Notes under the pieces: model-generated
What the model was told of the DNA's origin: nothing
Seen by the model: the letters and a program-made list of their open reading frames with translations, nothing else
The model's database searches: none
Program-made: the position numbers and the translations under genes
Shown here: piece after piece, positions 15,886-23,642 of the stretch
Layout: each line of letters opens with the position of its first letter
How positions within the stretch are numbered: the first letter of the stretch is position 1
Assembly (NCBI RefSeq): GCF_035943795.1
Contig: NZ_DASZBY010000100.1
Span: 1 to 64,000 of the forward strand
From: Aliidongia sp035943795
Lineage (GTDB): Bacteria > Pseudomonadota > Alphaproteobacteria > ATCC43930 > CGMCC-115725
Direction: 5' to 3'
DNA: 64,000 bases

Positions 15886-16689
15886 ATGCCGCTCGCCATG
15901 GATGAGGAAGACCAGGATATCGCCGCCCGCCTGTACGTGACCGCGCCGCTCGCGGCCGGCCTCGCGGTGCCGCTCGATGCCGACCAGGCGCACTACCTGC
16001 GCGCGGTGTTGCGGCTCGGCCCGGGCGGCGCGATCAGCCTGTTCAATGGCCGGGACGGGGAATGGCGTGGCCGCCTGGTCGAGCTGGGCAAGCACAAGGG
16101 CCTGATCGCGCTCGAGGCCCGGACCCGCGCCCAGGCGGCCGAACGCGACCTGTGGCTGGCCTTCGCGCCGGTGAAGCGCGCGCGGATCGATTATATCGCC
16201 GAGAAGGCGACCGAGCTGGGCGTCACCCGCCTGCTGCCGGTCATGACCCGGCGGACCAACGTGGCCCGCGTCAACGTCGAGCGCCTGCAGGCGAACGCGC
16301 GCGAGGCGGCCGAGCAGACCGAACGGTTGAGCGTGCCGCAGGTGGACGCGCCGCAGCCGCTCGATCGGCTGCTGGACGGGTTCCCCGCCGGACGGCGCCT
16401 GATGGTGTGCGACGAGACCGGCAGGGCGCCGTCGATCGCCACCCTGCTGGCAGATCCCGTGGCGAGAGCCGCGGACTGGGCGATCCTGATCGGGCCCGAG
16501 GGCGGCTTTGCGCCCGAAGAGCTTGACGCCCTTCGTAAACTTCCGTTTGTTACCGCCGTCGGGCTGGGGCCCCGGGTCCTGCGCGCCGACACGGCGGCGC
16601 TGGCGGCCCTGGCGGTTTTCCAGGCGCTCGCGGGCGATTGGAATACCGCACGCGGGACCCTTCTTTCGGCTGCCGCCGTCCCCATCTGA
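15886..16689 (+). CDS. rsmE: 16S rRNA (uracil-1498-N3)-methyltransferase
   Basis: A 267-residue RsmE protein of the SPOUT class. An N-terminal PUA-like domain (HYLRAVLRLGPG) is followed by the trefoil-knot SAM site, LIGPEGGF, and LGPRVLRADTAALAAL at the C terminus, the family signatures. It methylates U1498 of 16S rRNA. The start may be the ATG at 15886 or the one at 15898; neither has a clear Shine-Dalgarno. The following gshA gene, 56 bp downstream, is its usual neighbour in alphaproteobacteria. Confidence 0.95.
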   Translation: MPLAMDEEDQDIAARLYVTAPLAAGLAVPLDADQAHYLRAVLRLGPGGAISLFNGRDGEWRGRLVELGKHKGLIALEARTRAQAAERDLWLAFAPVKRARIDYIAEKATELGVTRLLPVMTRRTNVARVNVERLQANAREAAEQTERLSVPQVDAPQPLDRLLDGFPAGRRLMVCDETGRAPSIATLLADPVARAADWAILIGPEGGFAPEELDALRKLPFVTAVGLGPRVLRADTAALAALAVFQALAGDWNTARGTLLSAAAVPI

Positions 16690-16745
16690 TCCATTCCTTA
16701 TCCAGACCCCCCGGGGTCGCACTTTCGCCAGAGGCCCCGACCGCC

Positions 16746-18110
16746 ATGTCCGCACCCCCGAACGCGCGCGGCGCCACCATCGCCCACAAGCATCAGCTCG
16801 TGGAATATCTGGCCGAGGGCTCCAAGCCCGAGGCGGCGTGGCGTATCGGCACGGAGCACGAGAAATTCGTGTTCCGCCTGGCCGACCATCGCCCGGTCGG
16901 CTACGACGGGCCGCAAGGCATCCGCGCGCTGCTCGAAGGCATGCAGCGCTTCGGCTGGGAACCGGTCTACGAGAACGACCAGCCCGTGGCGCTGTTGCAG
17001 GGCCTGTGCTCGATCACGCTCGAACCGGGCGGCCAGTTCGAGCTGTCGGGCGCGCCGCTCGAGACGATCCATGAGACCTGCGCCGAAGTGAACGGCCATC
17101 TGCGCCAGGTGCGCGAGGTCGCGGGCGAGCTGGGCATCGGCATGATCGGCCTGGGATTCGAGCCGAAATGGACCCGTGCCGAAATGCAGCCGATGCCCAA
17201 GGCGCGCAGCGACATCATGCGGCGCTACATGCCCAAGGTCGGCACGCTCGGCCTCGACATGATGCACCGGACCTGCACGGTCCAGGTCAATCTCGACTTC
17301 TCGTCCGAAGCCGACATGGTCAAGAAATTCCGCACCAGCTTGGCGTTGCAGCCGATCGGGACGGCGCTGTTCGCGAACTCGCCCTTTTCCGAGGGCAAGC
17401 CGAACGGCTTCCTGTCCTACCGCAGCAACGTCTGGACCGACACGGACAACGACCGATCGGGAATGCTGCCTTTCGTGTTCGAGCAAGGCTTCGGCTTCGA
17501 GCGCTATGTCGACTACCTGCTCGACGTGCCGATGTATTTCGTCTACCGCGACGGCAAGTACATCGACGCGGCGGGCCAGTCGTTCCGCGACTTCATCGCC
17601 GGCCGCCTGCCAGCGCTGCCGGGCGAGCTGCCGCACATGGGCGATTGGTCGGACCATCTGACGACGGCGTTTCCCGAAGTGCGCCTGAAGAAATTCCTGG
17701 AGATGCGCGGCGCCGACGGCGGCCCGTGGCGCCGGCTCTGTGCGTTGCCGGCCCTATGGGTCGGCCTGCTCTACGACGCCCAGGCGCTCGATGCGGCGCA
17801 CGAGCTGATCAAGGATTGGACGGTCGAGGAAATCACTCAGCTGCGCGCGGCGGTGCCGCGCCAGGGCCTGGCCGTGCCGTTCCGCGGGCGCACCCTGCGC
17901 GAAGTGTCGCTCGACGTACTGGCGATCGCCCGCGGTGGCCTGCATCGCCGCGCCCGGCGCAACAATGTCGGCGACGACGAGGGCTTCTTCCTCGACACGC
18001 TGTTCCAGATCGCCGGCTCCGGCCGGACCCCGGCCGAGGAACTGCTGTCGGACTACGAGGCGAAATGGCACGGCTCGGTCGATCCGGTGTTTACCGACTA
18101 CGCCTACTGA
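16746..18110 (+). CDS. gshA: Glutamate-cysteine ligase
   Basis: A 454-residue glutamate-cysteine ligase of the plant/alphaproteobacterial type (GCS2 family), which makes gamma-glutamylcysteine, the first step of glutathione synthesis. Signatures are RIGTEHEKF near the N terminus, ITLEPGGQFELSG, MHRTCTVQVNLDF and a C-terminal LARGGLxRR-like segment. I start it at the ATG at 16746. The frame is open 36 codons further upstream but that overlaps the end of rsmE. It is probably cotranscribed with rsmE. Confidence 0.96.
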   Translation: MSAPPNARGATIAHKHQLVEYLAEGSKPEAAWRIGTEHEKFVFRLADHRPVGYDGPQGIRALLEGMQRFGWEPVYENDQPVALLQGLCSITLEPGGQFELSGAPLETIHETCAEVNGHLRQVREVAGELGIGMIGLGFEPKWTRAEMQPMPKARSDIMRRYMPKVGTLGLDMMHRTCTVQVNLDFSSEADMVKKFRTSLALQPIGTALFANSPFSEGKPNGFLSYRSNVWTDTDNDRSGMLPFVFEQGFGFERYVDYLLDVPMYFVYRDGKYIDAAGQSFRDFIAGRLPALPGELPHMGDWSDHLTTAFPEVRLKKFLEMRGADGGPWRRLCALPALWVGLLYDAQALDAAHELIKDWTVEEITQLRAAVPRQGLAVPFRGRTLREVSLDVLAIARGGLHRRARRNNVGDDEGFFLDTLFQIAGSGRTPAEELLSDYEAKWHGSVDPVFTDYAY

Positions 18111-18168
18111 GCGGCGTGGCCGCCTTTCCCGTCACGGGCGGGAACCGAGGGCCTGACCGGAGGACCCG

Positions 18169-19533
18169 ATGCGCGCGATCCAGACCGTTCTCGTGGCCCT
18201 GATCGTCGCGGCCATGCCCTTGTCCCGCGCCAAGGCGGACGGCACATCGCTTACCGGGGCCGATGCCTATGGCGATTGGCACAGCGATGCGCCCGACATG
18301 GCACGGCTGATCCGTCCGGGCGACACGCCGCCGCCCTATGCCAGCCGGTCGGCCAGCAGCACGCCGAGCGTGGTCGCGCGGCCGGCCGGCGCGACGCTCC
18401 GGGTGCCGCCGGGCTTCGCCGTTGCCGAATTCGCCCACGGCCTGACCAATCCACGCCAGATCCGGGTGGCGCCGAACGGCGACATCTTCGTCGCCGAGAG
18501 CGAGGCAGACCGGATCCGGGTGTTGCGCGCGGCCGATGGCGCCGCGACGCCGTTGACCAGCCAGGTCTTCGCCGACGGGCTGGACCAGCCGTTTGGCATC
18601 GCCTTCTATCCGCCCGGCCCCCGTCCGACCTATCTCTATGTCGCCAACAACAATTCCGTCGTGCGCTTCCCCTATCGATCGGGCGAGTTGAAGCCGCTCG
18701 GCAAGGTCGAGGTCGTAGTGCCGCGCCTGACGCCCTCGACCGGCGGCCACTGGACGCGCGACATCCAGTTCTCGCCGGACGGCAAGCGGATGTTCGTCTC
18801 GATCGGCTCCGGCTCGAACGATGCCGAAGGGCTGCCAGTACGCGGTGCGGAGGCGCGGGCCGCCTGGGAAACCACCCATGGCGTCGGTGCCGCCTGGGGT
18901 GCGGAGGAGAACAAGGCCGACGTGCTGGTCTTCACGCCCGAGGGCGGGGCGCCGCATCCCTACGCGACGGGCTTGCGCAACTGCGTCAGCCTGGCGTTCG
19001 AGCCCGCCCACGGCGTGCCCTGGTGCGTGACCAACGAGCGCGACGGCCTCGGCGACAACCTGCCGCCGGACTATGCGACCGCCGTGCGCGATGGCGGCTT
19101 CTATGGCTGGCCCTGGTTCTACATCGGCGATCACGAGGACCCGCGCCACAAGGGCGAACGCCCCGATCTCGCCGGCCATCTCACGGTCCCGGACGTGCTG
19201 CTGCAGCCCCATTCGGCGCCGCTCGGCATCGCCTTCTACGATCCGCCGGCGGGTGCCGAGGCCGCTTTCCCGGAGGAGTATCGCGGCAGCGCCTTCGTCA
19301 CCCTGCATGGCTCGTGGAACCGCTTGAGGCGGACCGGCTACAAGCTGGTGCGCCTGCCGCTCAAGGACGGCGTGTCCGACGGCAGCTACCGGGATTTCCT
19401 GACCGGCTTCGTCGCCAGCGACGATGCGGTCTGGGGCCGCCCGGTCAGCGTCGCCGTCGCCCATGACGGCGCATTGCTGATGACCGAGGACGGCAACGGC
19501 ACGATCTGGCGTATCGCGCCCACGGGCCGCTAA
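18169..19533 (+). CDS. Exported PQQ-dependent sugar dehydrogenase-like protein
   Basis: A 454-residue protein with a signal peptide (MRAIQTVLVALIVAAMPLSRAKA) and a six-bladed beta-propeller of the soluble glucose/sorbosone dehydrogenase family (YliI-like). Blade motifs include GFAVAEFAHGLTNPRQIRV, HWTRDIQFSPDGKRMF, GLRNCVSLAFEP and YGWPWFYIGDHEDP. Members oxidise aldoses in the periplasm with PQQ as cofactor. No pqq synthesis genes are in the window, so activity depends on PQQ made elsewhere or taken up. It starts 58 bp after gshA, and its stop codon overlaps that of the convergent yjbQ gene. Confidence 0.88.
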   Translation: MRAIQTVLVALIVAAMPLSRAKADGTSLTGADAYGDWHSDAPDMARLIRPGDTPPPYASRSASSTPSVVARPAGATLRVPPGFAVAEFAHGLTNPRQIRVAPNGDIFVAESEADRIRVLRAADGAATPLTSQVFADGLDQPFGIAFYPPGPRPTYLYVANNNSVVRFPYRSGELKPLGKVEVVVPRLTPSTGGHWTRDIQFSPDGKRMFVSIGSGSNDAEGLPVRGAEARAAWETTHGVGAAWGAEENKADVLVFTPEGGAPHPYATGLRNCVSLAFEPAHGVPWCVTNERDGLGDNLPPDYATAVRDGGFYGWPWFYIGDHEDPRHKGERPDLAGHLTVPDVLLQPHSAPLGIAFYDPPAGAEAAFPEEYRGSAFVTLHGSWNRLRRTGYKLVRLPLKDGVSDGSYRDFLTGFVASDDAVWGRPVSVAVAHDGALLMTEDGNGTIWRIAPTGR

Positions 19534-19949
19534 TCGCCCAGTGCGTGCAGCGCCAGCTCGCGCCGGTGCGGCCGGCGGCGGTGCTCGAAGACATAGATGC
19601 CCTGCCAGGTGCCGAGCACCATCCGGCCCTGTTCGAACGGGATCGACAGCTGGGTCTGGGTCAGGGCAGCGCGAACATGGGCCGGCATGTCGTCCGGTCC
19701 CTCGTCGGTATGGCGATAGAGCGGGTCGCCCTCCGGCACCAGCCGGCGGAAGAACGCGATCAGGTCGCGCTGCACGTCCGGGTCGGCATTCTCCTGGACG
19801 AGCAGCGAAGCGGAGGTATGGCGGCAGAAGATCGTCAGCAGCCCGTCGCTGAGGCCGGTCTCGCCCAGCCAGCGGACCACGCGGCCGGTGACATCGGTCA
19901 GGTCGCCGCCGCCGGTCTCGATGCTGAGCCGCGTCCGGGCCTGCCTCAT
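19530..19949 (-). CDS. yjbQ: YjbQ/UPF0047 family protein
   Basis: A 139-residue YjbQ-type protein of the UPF0047 family. The HTSASLLVQENADP motif and the C-terminal GTWQGIYVFEHR motif are both intact; these carry the conserved His and acidic residues of the active-site pocket. Some members show weak thiamine-phosphate synthase activity, but the physiological role is unclear. The start ATG at 19949 overlaps the stop of the upstream 2TM gene as ATGA, so the two are coupled. Its TAG overlaps the TAA of the convergent dehydrogenase gene. Confidence 0.93.
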   Translation of the reverse strand: MRQARTRLSIETGGGDLTDVTGRVVRWLGETGLSDGLLTIFCRHTSASLLVQENADPDVQRDLIAFFRRLVPEGDPLYRHTDEGPDDMPAHVRAALTQTQLSIPFEQGRMVLGTWQGIYVFEHRRRPHRRELALHALGD

Positions 19950-20419
19950 GGCTGGGTGCGCCGATCGATCGCCTCGACGAAGCCCATCCAGCGGCCTTCC
20001 GGCCCTTGGCAAGTTTCGCCGGTCGTCGGATCGGTCAGGATCACCCCGCCGAAGCGCCACAGCTTGCGCCAGTTATCGAGCTCGCCCAGCCCCCGGTCGT
20101 GTACGCGTCGCTCCAGCCGGTGCGCGACCCAGCGTTGACCGATGGTCTGATAGATCAGGAAGCCCACCACGGCGCCGGTCAGGCCGGGCACCAGGCCGAA
20201 GTGCCACCAGACCAGGCCGACCAGGATCACGATCGCATAGGCCCAGCGATTGCCGTCGGCCTCGAGCGCCAACGGGAAATCCATGTGGGACAATTTCTTG
20301 CGATCGATCGCGACCCGGATCTGCGCCGTCTCGTGCAGGGTGCGCAACCGGGCCAGGATTGCTCGTTCGTCCTGCGGCGCGGTCGGCGCGAGGGCAGGAG
20401 GCGGCTCGATGATGCTCAT
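19946..20419 (-). CDS. Small membrane protein with two transmembrane helices
   Basis: A 157-residue protein with a charged N-terminal region, two adjacent hydrophobic helices (about residues 67-100, including WWHFGLVPGLTG between them) and a soluble C-terminal part of about 50 residues. I do not recognise a named family. The start ATG at 20419 has GGAAAG upstream. It is upstream of, and overlaps by 4 bp, yjbQ, so the two are one operon. It lies 31 bp from the TetR gene on the same strand. Confidence 0.75.
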   Translation of the reverse strand: MSIIEPPPALAPTAPQDERAILARLRTLHETAQIRVAIDRKKLSHMDFPLALEADGNRWAYAIVILVGLVWWHFGLVPGLTGAVVGFLIYQTIGQRWVAHRLERRVHDRGLGELDNWRKLWRFGGVILTDPTTGETCQGPEGRWMGFVEAIDRRTQP

Positions 20420-20450
20420 CGGTCTTTCCAACCATGATTCCGACGGGGCA

Positions 20451-21065
20451 TCAAGCGGCATCGGCCGTGCGCAGGGCATACAACGACCGGATGCCGGTGC
20501 GGGCGATCGCCTGCAGCGTGGCCGCGTCGGCGCCGTCCCGCGCCATGATCGACATGCCGTGCTGCAGGGCTGCGTAGAATGCGGCGGCGGCCCCATGGTC
20601 GAAATCCGACGGCAGCTCACCATCCGCGACGGCGCGTGCGAACCGCTGGTCGAGGCGGGCGACATTGTCGGCACGACGGGTGCGCAGCGTTTCGCACACC
20701 ACCGCATCACCGCGGCCGCTGAGGCTGGCGCCCAGCACGATCAGGCAGCCGGGCGGCTCGCCCGGAGTGCTGTAAGCCTCCGCCGTTGCCAGCAGGAACC
20801 GTTCGATCGCGCCGGCGATCGTCGTCTCGTCGTCGAGCGACTGCCAGATCCTGAGCCCGACGGTCGCCTGATACAGCTCGACCGCCTCCCGGAACAGCGC
20901 CTCCTTGCTGCCGAAGGCCGCGTAGAGGCTGGGCGAGCCGATGCCCATGGCCTGGGTGAGATCGGTCATCGAGCTGTCCTCGAATCCCTTCGCCCAAAAC
21001 AGCTCCATCGCGCGCAGCAGCGCGGTTTGGCGGTCGAAGCTCCGGGGGCGGCCGCGTTCAGCCAT
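20451..21065 (-). CDS. TetR-family transcriptional regulator
   Basis: A 204-residue TetR/AcrR protein. The N-terminal helix-turn-helix spans about 10-55 (RGRPRSFDRQTALLRAMELFWAKGFEDSSMTDLTQAMG is the family layout, with the recognition helix near SPSLYAAFGSKEALF). The C-terminal ligand domain follows and includes an EPPGCLIVLG segment common in regulators next to SDR or efflux genes. It is divergent from an SDR-MFS operon across 98 bp, so those genes are the probable targets along with itself. Confidence 0.93.
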   Translation of the reverse strand: MAERGRPRSFDRQTALLRAMELFWAKGFEDSSMTDLTQAMGIGSPSLYAAFGSKEALFREAVELYQATVGLRIWQSLDDETTIAGAIERFLLATAEAYSTPGEPPGCLIVLGASLSGRGDAVVCETLRTRRADNVARLDQRFARAVADGELPSDFDHGAAAAFYAALQHGMSIMARDGADAATLQAIARTGIRSLYALRTADAA

Positions 21066-21072
21066 GGATCTC

Positions 21073-21156
21073 TCTTTCTGTGTCGTCCGATATATAAATA
21101 GCTTGACCGGTATCGGCAAGCCGTTCATTAATTCTGTATCAATCAACACAGAAAGA
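21073..21156. promoter_or_regulatory. Divergent promoter region between the TetR and SDR genes
   Basis: TetR side (minus): TTGCCG (21119-21114), 17 bp, TATATA (21096-21091). SDR side (plus): TTGACC (21103-21108), 18 bp, ATTAAT (21127-21132). The SDR -35 falls inside the TetR promoter spacer, so one bound repressor could block both. An 11-bp inverted repeat (TCTTTCTGTGT 21073-21083, ACACAGAAAGA 21146-21156) gives both mRNAs the same leader, ACACAGAAAGA, just before the start codon. Confidence 0.5.
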
Positions 21157-21163
21157 ATGCGCC

Positions 21164-21907
21164 ATGTCGAATCTCACCGGGAAAGTTGCACTGGTCACCG
21201 GCGGCAGCCGCGGCATCGGCGCCGCGATCGCACGCCGCCTCGCGGCGGACGGGGCCGACGTGGCCCTGACCTTCGTCAAGGGCGAACGCGAAGCGGCCGT
21301 CGTGGTCGGCGAGATCGAGGCACTGGGCCGCCGCGCCTTGGCGATCCGGGCCGACAACATCAGTGCTGCGCAAGTGGAAGCGGCCGTGGCCGCGACCGCC
21401 CAGGCCTTCGGGCGCCTCGACATCCTAGTGAACAACGCCGGCATCTTCCGCCGGGGGACGGTCGACGTTCTGACGATCGAGGATTTCGATGCGACCATCG
21501 CCGTGAACCTGCGGGCCGCCTTCGTCGCCGCCAAGGCCGCGGCCGCGATCATGGGCGAGGGGGGCCGGATCGTCTCGATCGGCAGCAATCTGGCCGTCAG
21601 CGCGCCCAATCCCGGCATCAGCCTCTATACCGCCAGCAAGGCGGCGCTGGTCGGCCTGAGCCAGGGGCTGGCGCGCGACCTGGGTCCGCGCGGCATCACG
21701 GTCAATGTCGTCCATCCCGGCTCGACCGACACGGATATGAACCCGGCCGATGGCCCTGCCTCGGCGAACCAGCGGTCGCGCATGGCGACGACGGGCGGCT
21801 TTGCCGATCCGGCCGAAATCGCCCGCGTCGTGGCGTTTCTCGCCTCGCCCGAAGCGCGCTCGGTCACCGGCGCCGCCTGGACCATCGACAATGGCGCCAA
21901 CGCGTGA
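21164..21907 (+). CDS. SDR-family oxidoreductase, FabG-like
   Basis: A 247-residue short-chain dehydrogenase. The cofactor motif TGGSRGIG is at 12-19, NNAG at 90-93, and the catalytic Ser141, Tyr155 and Lys159 (YTASK) are all present. Arg17 and the following basic residues favour NADP(H). The substrate is not predictable. Divergent from a TetR gene and coupled by a GTGA overlap to an MFS transporter, it is likely part of a regulated detoxification or export unit rather than fatty acid synthesis. Confidence 0.9.
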   Translation: MSNLTGKVALVTGGSRGIGAAIARRLAADGADVALTFVKGEREAAVVVGEIEALGRRALAIRADNISAAQVEAAVAATAQAFGRLDILVNNAGIFRRGTVDVLTIEDFDATIAVNLRAAFVAAKAAAAIMGEGGRIVSIGSNLAVSAPNPGISLYTASKAALVGLSQGLARDLGPRGITVNVVHPGSTDTDMNPADGPASANQRSRMATTGGFADPAEIARVVAFLASPEARSVTGAAWTIDNGANA

Positions 21908-23061
21908 GCCGTCGCGGAGTCGGGCGATGGGATGGCGCAATCCTGGCATTCGGGGCGACCGTCGTGGTCGCCAGCGAGTTCATCGTCATCGGCCTGGCGC
22001 CGCCCATGGCCCAAAGCTTCGCGCTGACCCTGGAACAGGCCGGCTGGTTCGTGACCAGCTTTGCCTTGGGATCGGCGATGCTGGGGCCTTTCGCGGCCCT
22101 GGCCGCCCGGTCCCTCCGGGCCGACCGGGCAATGCTGGGGGCGCTTCTGCCATTCTCGGCCGCAATGCTCGTGCCGCTGTTCGGGCAGGCCTGGTGCTTC
22201 TGTCTGCTGCGGGTCGTCCAGGGTGCGGCATTGCCCTTGTTCATCAGCGTTGCCGGCGACACGCTGGGCCGCGTGTGGGGCAACGATGCCAGGGCCACGG
22301 CGCGCCTCTATCTGGGTGTCGTGTTCGGCAGCATGTTCGCGGCACCGGCCGGCGCGGCACTTGCCGACCTCGTCGGTTGGCAACCGTGCTTCGAACTGCT
22401 GGGCGCCGTCACGCTGCTCGCCATGATCGGCATCCTCATCCGGAAACCACTGCGCGTGAGACCGGTATCGGGAAACGGCTTGCGCGATGACGTGGCGCTG
22501 CTGGCGAGCCCCGCGGTCCGCAGGCACCTTCTCGTCTCGCTGGCGCACTTCGCCGCGATGTTCTGCACCTACGCGTTTCTCGCCGGCATTCTGCAGCAGG
22601 ACGGCGTGGCGGCGCACGCGACCGGCGGATGGCTGCTGCTGTTCGGGCTGGCCGGGGCCGTCGGGAATATTGCCGCCGGGCGGTTGTCCGCGGAAAAGAC
22701 GCGGGTTGGCGCGGTCTTCACCATCACCGTTCTTAGCCTGGCCAGCCTCGCGCTGCCGTGGCTCGGATCGGCGCCGTTCCTGCTGCCGGCCGTTCTGTGC
22801 GCCTGGGGTGCTGCGCACTCGGCGTCGTTCGTGATCTGTCAACTCCGGGTGACGCGATCGGCGCCCGCGGCACCGCGGCTCGCGGCGGCGCTGAACATCT
22901 CGGCCGCCAATTTCGGCATTGCCGGCGGATCGATGGCGGGTGGGCAGGCGCTTGCGGCCGGTGGTCTGCCGGGATTGTCGGCGGCGGGACTGGCGCTCTG
23001 CGCCGTCACATTGGCCCTGGCGCTCGGGGCGCCCTACCGGACCGCCGCTAGCTCGGCTTGA
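21904..23061 (+). CDS. MFS transporter, DHA1-type
   Basis: A 385-residue transporter with about twelve transmembrane helices of the drug:H+ antiporter-1 (AraJ-like) group. It begins with a helix containing GATVVVASEFIVIGLAPPMAQ. Typical DHA1 elements such as LRVVQGAALPLF in helix 4-5 are visible. I start it at the GTG at 21904, which overlaps the SDR stop as GTGA; the much longer open frame upstream lies over the SDR gene. It is probably coexpressed with the SDR and controlled by the TetR regulator. Its last 14 bp overlap the convergent GNAT gene. Confidence 0.88.
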   Translation: MSRRGVGRWDGAILAFGATVVVASEFIVIGLAPPMAQSFALTLEQAGWFVTSFALGSAMLGPFAALAARSLRADRAMLGALLPFSAAMLVPLFGQAWCFCLLRVVQGAALPLFISVAGDTLGRVWGNDARATARLYLGVVFGSMFAAPAGAALADLVGWQPCFELLGAVTLLAMIGILIRKPLRVRPVSGNGLRDDVALLASPAVRRHLLVSLAHFAAMFCTYAFLAGILQQDGVAAHATGGWLLLFGLAGAVGNIAAGRLSAEKTRVGAVFTITVLSLASLALPWLGSAPFLLPAVLCAWGAAHSASFVICQLRVTRSAPAAPRLAAALNISAANFGIAGGSMAGGQALAAGGLPGLSAAGLALCAVTLALALGAPYRTAASSA

Positions 23062-23635
23062 GCGCGCCGGGATTGGTCAGCGCGGTCAGCACGTGGTCGC
23101 GCCAGGCACCGTCGATATAAAGGTAGTCGCGGGCGATGCCCTCCGGCACGAAGCCCAGGCGCCGGGCCAGTGCGGCGCTGCGCTCGTTGGCCGGCATGTA
23201 GTTCACCATGATCCGGTGCAGTTTCAGCACGTCGAACACGTGGCGGATCGCGGCCTCCAGCGCCTCGCGCATCAGCCCTCGGCCCTCCAGCCGATAATCG
23301 AGCGCATAACCCAGATAGCAGGCCTGGAACGGCCCACGGAAGATCTGGGTGAAGTTCACCACGCCCCGCACCGGGCCCGCAAGGTCGCGCTCCGTGAACA
23401 GCATCAGCCGCAGTGCCATGCCGGCCTTTTCGTCGGCGGCGAATTGCTCGAGCCGGCGGCGCCAGTTCGCGACCGACAGTTCGTCGCTGCCGCGCGGCCC
23501 GCTCCAGCGCGCCATATGATCCCAGTTTTCCCGCTGATAAGCCACGACCCGCGGGGCCGCCTCGGGCGGGGCGAGGGTCAGGGTCAGGCGCGGCGTCTCG
23601 ATCCGGGTCAGCGGCGCTACGGGAGCGGCGGTCAT
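23048..23635 (-). CDS. GNAT acetyltransferase, RimJ/RimL-type
   Basis: A 195-residue GNAT enzyme. TPRLTL starts the fold, RGVVNFTQIF and YLGYALDYRLEGRGLMREAL contain the acetyl-CoA loop, and the end has NERSAALARRLGFVPEGIARDYLYIDGxWRDH, typical of RimJ-type ribosomal-protein N-acetyltransferases. A second paralogue lies at 41481-42110. Start is the ATG at 23635, 7 bp after the glycoside-hydrolase-like gene, so it may be the last gene of that transcript. Confidence 0.9.
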   Translation of the reverse strand: MTAAPVAPLTRIETPRLTLTLAPPEAAPRVVAYQRENWDHMARWSGPRGSDELSVANWRRRLEQFAADEKAGMALRLMLFTERDLAGPVRGVVNFTQIFRGPFQACYLGYALDYRLEGRGLMREALEAAIRHVFDVLKLHRIMVNYMPANERSAALARRLGFVPEGIARDYLYIDGAWRDHVLTALTNPGALKPS

Positions 23636-23642
23636 CGGCGGC

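Noticed and set aside
20941..21903. Very long N-terminal extension of the MFS transporter frame
   Set aside because: It is the out-of-frame shadow of the SDR gene; membrane helices start only after the GTG at 21904.
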